From the NCBI GenBank assembly GCA_947458545.1, contig CANGYH010000001.1, forward strand, positions 1 through 64,000: 64,000 nucleotides of DNA, written 5' to 3'. A program made the translations under genes and the position numbers. The DNA comes from Cytophagaceae bacterium. Its GTDB lineage: Bacteria > Bacteroidota > Bacteroidia > Cytophagales > Flexibacteraceae. Below, piece by piece: positions 8,925 through 17,434 of this stretch (the first letter of the stretch is position 1; each line of letters starts with the position of its first letter). Under the pieces are notes generated by a model. The model worked only from the letters and a program-made list of their open reading frames with translations. It was not told where the DNA came from and did no database searches.

Positions 8925-9818
8925 ATGGATAGGGAACCTCTTGAAAACGGTTTAGCCTCGCAGCGCGGCCAGCAGGTAACCCTGCTGGGAATGGCTGCCA
9001 ACGTGGTGTTGATGCTGGTAAAGGCGGCAGCGGGTTGGCTGGGCAACTCTTATGCCTTGATTGCCGATGCGCTAGAGTCTGCCACAGACCTGGTTACAAG
9101 CTTTTTCGTTTGGCTGGGTTTGCGCACGGCCGCGCGCAGGCCAGATCATAATCACCCCTACGGCCACGGAAAGGCAGAGCCGCTGGCTGCCGTTTTGGTG
9201 GCCGTTGGCTTGTGGAGCGCTGCCGCCGTAATCGGCTACCAGAGCATCCAGAACATCCTTACGCCGCATGCGCCGCCACGGCTGTTTACGCTGTATGTGC
9301 TGGCTGGCATCATCGTAGCCAAAGAGGGGCTCTACAGGTTGGCACGGCAGGTAGGCAAGCAGGTGGGCAGCGCGGCCGTGCAGGCCGATGCCTGGCACCA
9401 CCGGGCCGATGCCATAACGAGCGGGCTGGCGTTTGTGGGCATCAGCATTGCCCTGTGGGCGGGGCCTGGCTTTGAGAGCGCAGACGACTGGGCGGCGCTG
9501 GCGGCAGGGGTTATTATCGTGTACAACGCCTGGCTGATCTTTCGGCCCGCGCTGGGCGAGATTATGGACGAGGCTCCGGCCGGAGACTGGCCCCTGGCCC
9601 TGGACGCGATAGCCTTGCAGGTGCCCGGCGTCTTGAGCACCGAGAAGGCACTGGTGCGCAAGATGGGCTTTGAGTTTTTTGTGGACATCCACGTGCGGGT
9701 GGATGGGGAGCTATCGGTGCGGCAGGGGCACGACATTGCCCACGCCGTGAAGGCGGCCATCCAAGCCGAGCGCCCGCAGGTGTACGACGTGCTGGTGCAT
9801 GTAGAACCAGCCGAGTAG
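8925..9818 (+). CDS. Cation diffusion facilitator (CDF) metal exporter
   Basis: A divalent-cation/proton antiporter of 297 residues with six TM helices and a C-terminal cytoplasmic domain (about 215-297). The TM2 metal-site motif reads ESATD (Glu51, Asp55), the DHNHPYGHGKAE signature lies at 74-85, and the TM5 motif is HHRAD (His158, Asp162). The Glu in TM2 differs from the DxxxD and HxxxD forms of well-studied members, so the preferred metal is unclear. The ATG at 8925 is chosen because the upstream extension is not family-like. The gene lies 214 bp downstream of the RND operon and could be read from it or have its own promoter. Confidence 0.92.
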   Translation: MDREPLENGLASQRGQQVTLLGMAANVVLMLVKAAAGWLGNSYALIADALESATDLVTSFFVWLGLRTAARRPDHNHPYGHGKAEPLAAVLVAVGLWSAAAVIGYQSIQNILTPHAPPRLFTLYVLAGIIVAKEGLYRLARQVGKQVGSAAVQADAWHHRADAITSGLAFVGISIALWAGPGFESADDWAALAAGVIIVYNAWLIFRPALGEIMDEAPAGDWPLALDAIALQVPGVLSTEKALVRKMGFEFFVDIHVRVDGELSVRQGHDIAHAVKAAIQAERPQVYDVLVHVEPAE

Positions 9819-9831
9819 AGAAACCCGCAGC

Positions 9832-10290
9832 TTACTCTATGGTGATGGTGCCTTTGTACTGGCCTTTGGTGTTGGCGCGTTTCAGAGGCGTAACCTCTAT
9901 CTCTAGGCGGCCTACCAGGGTTTCTTGCTTGCCGTTGGGGGTATAGTCTGCCTTTACACCCTCGGCTACCTCGAAGTGCGCCTGCCCGCCGGGGGCCACG
10001 TTTTGCTGCACCTTGTAGTAAGCCACACTGCCCGCCATGCCCGACACCTTTACTACTAGGCTATCTGCCGGGCCATCTAGCCCGGCGGTGGGGGCGGTAA
10101 CGTCTAACGACTGGAGATCGGCGCGTTTGTAGGCCACCTTGGGGGCAGCCTTGTAGCTGCCGGGCTTCAGGTAGAGGCCCTCAGCCAATGATCTGGCTTC
10201 TTTGCCATTGACTTTGACGGTGACTTTTTCGTCGTTGCCGGCCCAAGCCAGCTGAGAGGCTAAAACCAGAGAGAGCCAGAGCAGTCGCAT
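9832..10290 (-). CDS. Exported protein of unknown function
   Basis: A 152-residue protein with a clear Sec signal peptide (MRLLWLSLVLASQLAWA, cleavage after about residue 17). The rest is beta-rich and polar, with repeated short strands (VTVKVNGKE, SLVVKVSG, GRLEIEVTPL, GTITIE). It may be a small periplasmic or surface beta-sandwich. No family is recognised. The start at 10290 is set by the signal peptide. It is convergent with the CDF gene, the two stops being only 13 nt apart. Confidence 0.7.
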   Translation of the reverse strand: MRLLWLSLVLASQLAWAGNDEKVTVKVNGKEARSLAEGLYLKPGSYKAAPKVAYKRADLQSLDVTAPTAGLDGPADSLVVKVSGMAGSVAYYKVQQNVAPGGQAHFEVAEGVKADYTPNGKQETLVGRLEIEVTPLKRANTKGQYKGTITIE

Positions 10291-10556
10291 AGCGCAAATA
10301 TGGCCCTTGCACCAAGAGCCAAAGGCTACGTTTGGCGCAACAACGAGCGTTTGTTTAGCTACAATTAACATGACCCTTGCAGCGGTGGGCATGGGCCATC
10401 TCTGCCGAGGCAAAATGGCATCAGGTTTGTGAACCTGTATGGCAGAACTGCGTTCAAAAGCGCAGGGCTGGTGGCTTTGGCTTGCCAGGGCTTGCCGGCA
10501 CGCCTAATGCTATGGATAACAATGGATCGGCCCGGCGGCAATCGCCTACCTTGTTT

Positions 10557-11921
10557 ATGGAAGGTAGCCACCTGCCTCGTGTGGTGGTAATCGGGGGCGG
10601 CTTTGCCGGCATCGAGCTGGTGAAGCATCTGGATACGCGCCGCTACCAGGTGCTGATGCTAGACAGGCACAATTACCACACCTTTCAGCCCCTGCTCTAC
10701 CAGGTGGCCACGGCCGGGCTAGAGCCAGACTCTATTGCCCAGCCGCTGCGCAAGGTCTTTGCCAAGAAGAAGAACTTCCACTTCCGCATGGCCAACGTAG
10801 AGCGTGTGGATTCGGCGGCCCGGTTGTTGCATACAGACATAGGGGCCATACCGTACGATGTGCTGGTGGTGGCCACCGGCACCAAGACCAACTACTTTGG
10901 CAACGACAAGATGCGCCAAGGCACCTTTCCCATGAAACAAGTGCCCCATGCGTTGGATTTGCGCAGCCACATCCTCCAATCTTTTGAGGCTGCCCTTTTG
11001 CAGACCGACGAGGCCGAGCGCCGGGCCTTGCTCACGTTTGTGATTGTAGGGGCGGGCCCGACGGGGGTGGAGCTGGCAGGCGCCCTGGCCGAGCTGCGCA
11101 AGCACGTGCTGCCTTGCGACTATCCGGAGCTGGACTTTAGTCAGATGGAGATTTACGTGGTAGAGGGTACGCCCAAAGTGCTGGGTGCCATGTCAGAAAA
11201 GAGCAGTGCCCGCGCAAAGCGCTACCTAGAGGGTTTTGGCGTGCAACTGCGGCTGGGCACGGTGGTGGCCGAGCTAGACGGCCCTCGGGTGCTGCTCAAA
11301 GACGGCTCTACGCTTATGAGCCACAACGTTATCTGGACGGCAGGTGTGACGGGCAACCTACCGGCAGGGTTTGAGGCAGCCTCCATTAACAAAGCCAACC
11401 GCCTGCTGGTAGATGCGCACGGCCAAATCGTTGGCCTGCCCAACGTGTTTGCCCTGGGCGACATTGCCGCCATTGCCGATGAGCAAAACCCCAACGGCCA
11501 CCCTCAACTGGCCCCGGTGGCCATACAACAGGGCAGGCATCTGGCCCGCAACCTGAACGGCCTGGCCGAGGGCAGGCCGCTTAAGCCCTTTACCTATTTC
11601 AACAAAGGGGTGATGGCCACCATTGGCCGCAACAAGGCCGTGATAGACCTGCCCAACGGCTGGAGCCTGGGCGGATTTATTGCCTGGCTAGGCTGGATGT
11701 TTATCCACCTGCTGTATCTGGTAGGGTTCAGAAACAAGGCCGTGGTGGTGACCAACTGGCTCTACAACTACCTTACTTACGACCGCGGCACGCGCCTGAT
11801 TGTGCGGCCGTTTATCAAAAACAAGCAGCAACCCGCCCCGGCAGCGCAGGCCCCGGCAGACTCGGCCGTGGTGGCTGCCACCCGCCAGGCCGAGCAGGCC
11901 CCTGCACAGGCCCAGGCTTAA
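10557..11921 (+). CDS. ndh: Type II NADH dehydrogenase (NDH-2), FAD-dependent
   Basis: A single-subunit NADH:quinone oxidoreductase of about 454 residues. It oxidises NADH and reduces quinone at the membrane without pumping protons. The FAD-binding GGGFAG lies at 13-18 and the NADH-binding VGAGPTG at 164-170. The FAD/active-site segment HNYHTFQPLLYQVATAGL and the ALGDIA motif are present. A C-terminal amphipathic/hydrophobic anchor (FIAWLGWMFIHLLYLVGF) is followed by an Ala/Pro/Gln-rich tail. An ATG at 10512 would add 15 residues; MEGSHLPRVVVIGGG is closer to the usual start. Confidence 0.9.
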   Translation: MEGSHLPRVVVIGGGFAGIELVKHLDTRRYQVLMLDRHNYHTFQPLLYQVATAGLEPDSIAQPLRKVFAKKKNFHFRMANVERVDSAARLLHTDIGAIPYDVLVVATGTKTNYFGNDKMRQGTFPMKQVPHALDLRSHILQSFEAALLQTDEAERRALLTFVIVGAGPTGVELAGALAELRKHVLPCDYPELDFSQMEIYVVEGTPKVLGAMSEKSSARAKRYLEGFGVQLRLGTVVAELDGPRVLLKDGSTLMSHNVIWTAGVTGNLPAGFEAASINKANRLLVDAHGQIVGLPNVFALGDIAAIADEQNPNGHPQLAPVAIQQGRHLARNLNGLAEGRPLKPFTYFNKGVMATIGRNKAVIDLPNGWSLGGFIAWLGWMFIHLLYLVGFRNKAVVVTNWLYNYLTYDRGTRLIVRPFIKNKQQPAPAAQAPADSAVVAATRQAEQAPAQAQA

Positions 11922-12036
11922 ATTTTATTAAAGCGAGCCCTTGTAGGACATCTGTGCCTCTTGGTGCGGCGTTATACCGGCATCGAAAAGGGCTTGGGCC
12001 TGCATCTTTGTTCAACTAATCTTCGTGTTTAAGACT

Positions 12037-12840
12037 ATGCGTATCTGGCAATTCTCTATGGCCGTGGTAATGGGCCTGGCCCTGACGGCCTCTACGGCCT
12101 GTGATAAGAACGGTAAGTTCAACCTGCTGTCAGTAGAGCAAGACCGGCAACTGGGCGCCCAAACGGCCCAGCAGATTGCCAGCGACCCAGGCCAGTTTCC
12201 GCTGCTGCCCCGCCAAGGCAACGAGCAGGCCTACGCATACCTAGACAATATGCGGTCGCAGATACTGAACTCGGGCAAGATTACCTACAAGGACGAGTTT
12301 GCCTGGGAGATGCACATCATCCGCGACGATGCCACGCTGAATGCCTTTTGTACGCCAGGGGGGTACATCTATGTCTACACCGGCCTGATCAAATTTTTAG
12401 ACCGTGCCGATGACCTGGCCGGCGTGCTGGGCCACGAGATGGGCCATGCAGATCTGCGCCATACCAGCCGGCAGATTACCCAACAACAAGGCTACGACCT
12501 TGTGCTGAGCATTGCCCTGGGCCAAAACCCGGGTGCTCTGGCCCAGATAGCTACCCAGCTGAAAGACCTTACCTACAGCCGCAGCTACGAGCGCGAGGCC
12601 GACGATGCCTCTGTCAAATACCTCTCTGCTACAAGCTATGCCTGCAATGGGGCGGCCAGTTTCTTTCAGAAACTGATTGATAGAGGCGACGGCGGCCAAG
12701 GTGTCCCCACGTTTTTGAGCACACACCCGGCCCCCGCCAGCCGCGTGCAAGACATAAATGCAGAGGCGCAAACCCTGGGCTGCAGCACCACCCCTACCAC
12801 CGACGGGGGCTACGCTGCCTTTAAGCGTGCGCTGCCCTAG
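12037..12840 (+). CDS. M48-family zinc metalloprotease, lipoprotein
   Basis: A predicted envelope-located metallopeptidase of 267 residues, related to periplasmic BepA/LoiP proteases. The signal peptide ends near Cys22 (ASTAC), a plausible but imperfect lipobox. The zinc motif HEMGH lies at 133-137 and the third-ligand segment is EREADD (Glu187). The Cys-containing segment NAFCTPGGYIYVYTGLI before the active site is typical. It lies alone between NDH-2 and the NuoL-like gene, with a terminator right behind it. BepA-type outer-membrane quality control is the likely role, by family. Confidence 0.88.
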   Translation: MRIWQFSMAVVMGLALTASTACDKNGKFNLLSVEQDRQLGAQTAQQIASDPGQFPLLPRQGNEQAYAYLDNMRSQILNSGKITYKDEFAWEMHIIRDDATLNAFCTPGGYIYVYTGLIKFLDRADDLAGVLGHEMGHADLRHTSRQITQQQGYDLVLSIALGQNPGALAQIATQLKDLTYSRSYEREADDASVKYLSATSYACNGAASFFQKLIDRGDGGQGVPTFLSTHPAPASRVQDINAEAQTLGCSTTPTTDGGYAAFKRALP

Positions 12841-12863
12841 GGCATAAGGGCCTGCAAAATGTC

Positions 12864-12894
12864 AAGCCTCGGGCCCCGAGCCCGGGGCTTTTTT
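12864..12894 (+). terminator. Rho-independent terminator after the M48 protease
   Basis: AAGCCTCGGGC pairs with GCCCGGGGCTT (one G-U pair) around a short loop and is followed by TTTT. It separates the protease from the NuoL-like gene, so the two are not obviously one operon. Confidence 0.75.
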
Positions 12895-12941
12895 GTGCCA
12901 ACGGCTTGCGGCCCCAGGCAGGCACCCATATTTGCAGGCAG

Positions 12942-14660
12942 ATGCTGTTTTTTGGCCTATTGGTACTTACCCTGGTGGGTTGCCTGGCGGGCTTTAGCCG
13001 CTGGGCTTGGGTGCCGGCTGCGCTGGCATTGGTGCGCCTGTGGGTAGATGGCCCCTGGATAGGCGGCATCGTACCCTTGGCAGAGCTGCCCTTTTTGGTT
13101 GGTATCCAAGATGGTAGAGATTTGGGGTTGCTGCAGGTGCTGCTAGTAGTGTACCTGGCCGTGCATTTATACTCTGTGCATTACCTGGGCAGCGAGCGTG
13201 TGCAACGGCGGTACTTCAGCCTGCTGGCGCTGTTTCTGCTGGGCATGGCCACGCTGATGGCGGCCAAGTCTTACCTGGCCCTTGTTTTTGGCTGGGAGGC
13301 GATCGGCCTGGCTAGCTTTGGCCTGGTATCGTTTTACAGGCAAGACGATGACGTGGCCCGGCAGGCAAGCTGGGTCTTCTGGCTCAACCGAGGGGGTGAT
13401 GCCAGTTTGCTGGTTGGGGTTTGCCTGGCCATGGCAGGCCATGCTGGGGCTATTTATGGCTTTGTGGGTGCGGCGGTGGTTAAGTCTGCGTTGTTTCCGT
13501 TTTCGGCCTGGTTGCGGTGGGCCATGGTGGGGCCTACGCCCATATCGGCCCTGTTGCATGCGGCTACGCTGGTGGTGAGCGGCGTAGTATTACTGACGCA
13601 CCCCCTTGTGATGCAGCTTTGGGTCTTTGCCCCAGCGCTACCCAAGCTGATAGGAGTTTGGGGCGTACGCTCTGCCCTGTTGGCAGCCTGGGCTGCGTGC
13701 CAGACGACCAACCTAAAGCGCTTGCTAGCCTACAGCACCCTGGCCCACATCGGGCTGATGATGATGGTAGCGCCAGATGGGGTGTTATCGCTGGGGCACT
13801 TGGGTGCGCATGCCATTTTCAAGACGGGGCTCTTTTTGAGCCTGGGCCTGCTGCATCGCTATGATGCTGGCCCCTGGAGGCCGTGGGCCGAGGTGTGGCA
13901 AACCCTGCGGCGCAGGCCCTGGGCCTTGGGGGTGGTAGGAGCCGTGGTGTGCTTTGCCTGGGCTTTGCTGGGCCTTGCACCGCTGCCTGCCCACGCCAGC
14001 AAGGCGGCTTTGTTTACTACGCTGGGCCTTTACTGGCCTACGGCCGCCCCGGGCCTGCAAATGGCATACATGGGGCTGACGGCCGTTTATGCCGTACGGT
14101 TTGTGGCGGGGTACGCCCAGGCATTGGCCGCCGAGCTAGAGACAAAGCCCCACCTGGCGCGGGCGCAGGTGGCCATCGTGCTGGCCTTGGTGCCTTTGCT
14201 GGCCTGGCAGCCCTTTGGCTGGGCCATAGACAATCTGCTTACTACCTCTGCCAGCACTCTGTGGATGGATTTGGCTGCCTGGGGCCTGCTGGTGGCGGCC
14301 TTGGCCTGGCAGGCCCGTGAGCGTGCCATGATAGCGCTGCCGGTAGGCGAGGCCCTGTTCGGCAGGGTTGATGCTTTGTGGGCCGGGGGCTTACATACAG
14401 GCGGCAGGCTGGCGCAGGTGCTTGCCCTGCTTGACACGGCCTGGGCCCGCTTATGGGTACGTGTGGCCCAGGCGCAGGTAGTGCTGGCCTGGTGCCTTAC
14501 CTCTGCCGAGCGGGTGGTACTGGCCACGATACGCAGCTTGGCATGGTTGCTTTTGCAGCCCTTCCGCTGGTTGGTAGATGATGCAGGGACGCTGTCGCCC
14601 GCGCGTATGGTTTGGACGGCGCTGGCCGTGGCCTTGGTGGCGGGTTGGTGGTTTTTTTAG
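12942..14660 (+). CDS. Stand-alone NuoL-like proton-channel subunit
   Basis: A polytopic membrane protein of 572 residues related to NuoL/ND5 and Mrp antiporter subunits. The residues that carry protons in NuoL are present: the Glu in FGWEAIGL, the Lys in VVKSALFPFSAWL (followed by AMVGPTPISALLHAATLV) and the Lys in HAIFKTGLFL. The VNRVGD-like motif reads LNRGGD. The C-terminal third contains a long amphipathic stretch (about 455-545) before a last TM helix, reminiscent of the NuoL lateral helix. No nuoK, nuoM, nuoN, Mrp or DabA (DUF2309) gene is nearby. The stop overlaps the convergent LytM gene by 4 nt. Its function alone is not known. Confidence 0.8.
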   Translation: MLFFGLLVLTLVGCLAGFSRWAWVPAALALVRLWVDGPWIGGIVPLAELPFLVGIQDGRDLGLLQVLLVVYLAVHLYSVHYLGSERVQRRYFSLLALFLLGMATLMAAKSYLALVFGWEAIGLASFGLVSFYRQDDDVARQASWVFWLNRGGDASLLVGVCLAMAGHAGAIYGFVGAAVVKSALFPFSAWLRWAMVGPTPISALLHAATLVVSGVVLLTHPLVMQLWVFAPALPKLIGVWGVRSALLAAWAACQTTNLKRLLAYSTLAHIGLMMMVAPDGVLSLGHLGAHAIFKTGLFLSLGLLHRYDAGPWRPWAEVWQTLRRRPWALGVVGAVVCFAWALLGLAPLPAHASKAALFTTLGLYWPTAAPGLQMAYMGLTAVYAVRFVAGYAQALAAELETKPHLARAQVAIVLALVPLLAWQPFGWAIDNLLTTSASTLWMDLAAWGLLVAALAWQARERAMIALPVGEALFGRVDALWAGGLHTGGRLAQVLALLDTAWARLWVRVAQAQVVLAWCLTSAERVVLATIRSLAWLLLQPFRWLVDDAGTLSPARMVWTALAVALVAGWWFF

Positions 14661-15958
14661 CGGCCCACCAGCCAGCTCTCGGGGTTAAGGCGGTCTGCGC
14701 CGCGCCAGAGCTGGAACTGTAGCTCAGAAACGCCCTCGCGGTCTGTGGCCACGCTGCCGATGCGTTCGCGGGCTTTCACCTTCTCGCCGGGTTTTACGGC
14801 AACGGCGCCCAGGTTGCTGTACACGGTTACGTAGTTGCCATGCAACAGGCTCACGATTTTGCCTTCAACGCCGGGGATGGTCGCCACAAAGCCGACCTCG
14901 CCGGGGGCTACGGCCATTACGCCCTCGCCTGCCTTGGTCTGGATGTTAATGCCCAGATTTTCTACAATAATGCCCTTTAGGATAGGGTGGGGCTGTTTGC
15001 CAAACCGGCCAGAGATAAAGCCTTCTTCTACGGGCCAGCCCAGCCGCCCTTTGTTTTCTGCAAACGAGGCCGAAAGGCGCATGGCTTCGGGCGATGCGGG
15101 GATGGCCTCCAGGTCTGCGGCCTTTGTGGCAGGCTCGGTATTGGTATTGCCTCGGCTGGGGCGGCGTGCCTCGGTACGGCGGGCATCTTCGGCCCGGCGC
15201 ATCTCGCGGCGGATCATGTCGCCTATCAGATTTTCGAGCTTACGGTCGGCCTCCTCGCGGCGGGCCAGCTCTTGGCGCAGGCGCTCTTCTTTGCCGGCCA
15301 GGCGCTCTAAGAGGCGGCTTTTATCGGCTTGCAGGCCATCCAGCTCTTTCTTCTGGAGGGTGTAGCTGGTTAGCACCAGGGTCTTTTCGTCTAGCTTTTT
15401 GCGCAGCACCTGTTGCTCGCCCAGCAGGCGTTTGCGGGCACCTTCGATACGTTTGGCCTGGGCGCGGCGCTCCACCCCATAGTAGCGCAGGTGGTTGAGC
15501 CGGGCAAAAAACTGGTTGAAAGACTCGGCCGCAAACACAAATAGCCAGCCATCTGGGCTTTGCGCCTTGCTGGCGGCATAGACGAGGGCAGCATACTCGA
15601 CTTTTAGCTTGGCCAGGTCTTGGGCCAGGGCACGGGTGCGGGTGGCTTTGCCCTCAAGCTCTTGCTCTAGCAGCACCAGCTCGCTGCTGGTGGTAGAGAT
15701 ACGGCGGGTCTGCTCTTCGATGCGGTTCTCTAGGGCAGAGAGCTGGCCCAGGGTGGCCTCTTTCTTTTGGCTTACGTCAGAGAGGATGCGGTTGGTCTCT
15801 TTGATACGGCGCTCGTTGTCGCGCTTTTGCCGCTCCAGCCTACGCCGAGACTGTGCCAGACCCGGCGCTGCGCTGGCAAGCACCACCAGCAAGGCCAGCC
15901 CGATGGGCCGCCATGCCAGATTACGCCAAACGAAGGCAAGGTAGGTATTGCAGGGCAA
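14657..15958 (-). CDS. EnvC-like murein hydrolase activator, degenerate LytM (M23) domain
   Basis: A 433-residue exported protein. Signal peptide about 13-36 (LALLVVLASAAPGLAQ), a long coiled coil (about 37-265) interrupted near 120-165, a low-complexity linker, then a LytM/M23 domain (about 305-432). The metal ligands are lost: the canonical HxGID reads NLGIN (334-338) and HLHFE reads ELQFQ. This pattern marks EnvC/NlpD-type activators that switch on amidases rather than cut peptidoglycan. It lies 14 nt downstream of the LysM gene, so it is probably co-transcribed with it. Confidence 0.9.
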   Translation of the reverse strand: MPCNTYLAFVWRNLAWRPIGLALLVVLASAAPGLAQSRRRLERQKRDNERRIKETNRILSDVSQKKEATLGQLSALENRIEEQTRRISTTSSELVLLEQELEGKATRTRALAQDLAKLKVEYAALVYAASKAQSPDGWLFVFAAESFNQFFARLNHLRYYGVERRAQAKRIEGARKRLLGEQQVLRKKLDEKTLVLTSYTLQKKELDGLQADKSRLLERLAGKEERLRQELARREEADRKLENLIGDMIRREMRRAEDARRTEARRPSRGNTNTEPATKAADLEAIPASPEAMRLSASFAENKGRLGWPVEEGFISGRFGKQPHPILKGIIVENLGINIQTKAGEGVMAVAPGEVGFVATIPGVEGKIVSLLHGNYVTVYSNLGAVAVKPGEKVKARERIGSVATDREGVSELQFQLWRGADRLNPESWLVGR

Positions 15959-15972
15959 GGGGAGGCAGCCGC

Positions 15973-17160
15973 TTACTGGTTGGGGTACGTAATTTCTACC
16001 GGAAAACGCTTGTCTGCCGGGGCCAGGGCTTCAAAGGCTTTGCGGCTGATTTTGATGGCTACCTTGTCGTTGTTGCCCGTCTCTGGCAGTTTGCCTATGA
16101 CGCGGACAAACACCCGGGCGCCGTTCATCTCGTTAACGACCTGGATGATTTTGCCGATGGGGGCCGTGCGGTGCAGGCAGAAGTAGTTGCGGCTGCCGGC
16201 GTCGTTGTCAACCAGCTCGGCTACGCCATGCTCTACTACACGCTCGAAGGTGGCCGGCGTGGCCATGCCCCGGGCCTCTGCCGCGGCAGAGTCTGTTGAC
16301 TCGCCTTTAGCCTCAGCCACTTTTTCTGCAATGGGGGCTGCGGGCTTGGCCACGGCTTGCTCGTCTAGCGGGGCACCGCGGCGTATCTCCAGAGGTTGCC
16401 CCACTTTGAGGCTTCCGTCGGCCAGGTTGTTGTCTCGTTTGATTTGCTCGGGCTGGGCATTGTAAGTGCGGGCAATGGCGTATAGCGTCTCGCCAGCTTT
16501 TACTACATGGCGAATGACGGTTGGCCTCGTCTCTACGGCAGCGGTGGCATCCAGGGCCTGCTGGGGCGCCATTTTAGGCTCGGGCTTAGGCTCGGCTTTG
16601 GGCTGTGGGGCAGTCTCTGCTTTGGGCTCGGGTTTGGGGGCGGGCCTTGCCTCTGGCGCAGGCTTGGGTGCGGCGGCAATGGTTGGCGCGCCGTTAGCCT
16701 CTGGGTTAGAGACGATGAGTTGTTGGCCTTCTACCAGGCCTGCGCCGCTGAGGTTGTTCCAGCTTTGGAGGTTGGCTACCGATACCTTATACTGTTTGGC
16801 AATGGCAAAGAGCGTCTGCCCACTGGTGACGATGTGCACCTTCTGCAGCTCGGCATTGGCGGCGGGCTTGGCGGCGGTGGCAGCCGGTGCGGTATTGCTC
16901 AAGGCCGGCACGCGGATGATCTGCCCCAGCTTGATGCCGGCCTTAAGCTCTGGGTTCAGGCGCTGTACCTCGCCCACGGTGGTGCGGTACTTGCGGGTGA
17001 TGCCAAAAAGAGTCTCGCCTTTCTCTACCTGATAAAGCACCAGGTTTTTGTTGCCTTTGCGCTCTACGCCGATAGAATCGGGCGGCAACAGGGGGCCTGC
17101 CAAAGCAGCTTGGTTGGTGGCCAGCCCAGCCAGGGCCCAAAGGAGCATGCGCTTGCCCAT
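15973..17160 (-). CDS. Triple-LysM protein with C-terminal RlpA-like double-psi beta-barrel
   Basis: An exported cell-wall protein of 395 residues. Signal peptide at the N-terminus (start ATG at 17160, or 17148). Three LysM repeats follow, each with the GETL/GQTL turn: LVLYQVEKGETLFGI, HIVTSGQTLFAIAKQY and HVVKAGETLYAIARTY. Between LysM2 and LysM3 is a Pro/Lys/Glu/Ala-rich linker. The C-terminal about 90 residues fit a DPBB/RlpA fold (HRTAPIGKIIQVVNEMNGARVFVRVIG). It heads an operon with the LytM activator. Binding to peptidoglycan and a role in daughter-cell separation are inferred from the domains and the partner. A -7 element lies at 17251-17258. Confidence 0.88.
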   Translation of the reverse strand: MGKRMLLWALAGLATNQAALAGPLLPPDSIGVERKGNKNLVLYQVEKGETLFGITRKYRTTVGEVQRLNPELKAGIKLGQIIRVPALSNTAPAATAAKPAANAELQKVHIVTSGQTLFAIAKQYKVSVANLQSWNNLSGAGLVEGQQLIVSNPEANGAPTIAAAPKPAPEARPAPKPEPKAETAPQPKAEPKPEPKMAPQQALDATAAVETRPTVIRHVVKAGETLYAIARTYNAQPEQIKRDNNLADGSLKVGQPLEIRRGAPLDEQAVAKPAAPIAEKVAEAKGESTDSAAAEARGMATPATFERVVEHGVAELVDNDAGSRNYFCLHRTAPIGKIIQVVNEMNGARVFVRVIGKLPETGNNDKVAIKISRKAFEALAPADKRFPVEITYPNQ

Positions 17161-17250
17161 GTAGGTTGTAGAAAAAAAAGGGTTAAAGCCGAAGGTGCCA
17201 GCAGGCCAGGCCGATTGCCCCCGTAGGCAACATGGCTTGGTCTGTGGGTT

Positions 17251-17258
17251 CAAAGATA
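17251..17258 (-). promoter_or_regulatory. -7 promoter element TATCTTTG for the LysM/LytM operon
   Basis: TATCTTTG on the minus strand fits the Bacteroidota TAnnTTTG element. The predicted start is near 17245, giving a leader of about 85 nt. A matching TATCTTTG on the other strand 93 bp away serves the divergent manC. Confidence 0.5.
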
Positions 17259-17350
17259 GGGAAGGTGGGCCCTTGCCTTGGGTGGGCGCAGCGGGCTGTG
17301 TTGTGCAATGTTAAACAGATTTGTGCAGCCACGTTCGGAAATGGGGCTCC

Positions 17351-17358
17351 TATCTTTG
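17351..17358 (+). promoter_or_regulatory. -7 promoter element TATCTTTG for manC
   Basis: An exact TAnnTTTG match, 76 nt upstream of the manC ATG. The predicted transcription start is near 17364. No well-spaced -33 TTG is obvious. Confidence 0.5.
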
Positions 17359-17434
17359 GGGCCACTGGGGCTTTGCCCAAGGCAACTTTTTGCGGCAGTG
17401 GCGCACCTGCCTAGCCGCGCAGTTTACGCAACAC

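Noticed and set aside
12942-14660. DabB (DAB inorganic-carbon transport) assignment for the NuoL-like protein
   Set aside because: No DabA (DUF2309) gene is adjacent, and the long amphipathic C-terminal stretch is more NuoL-like.
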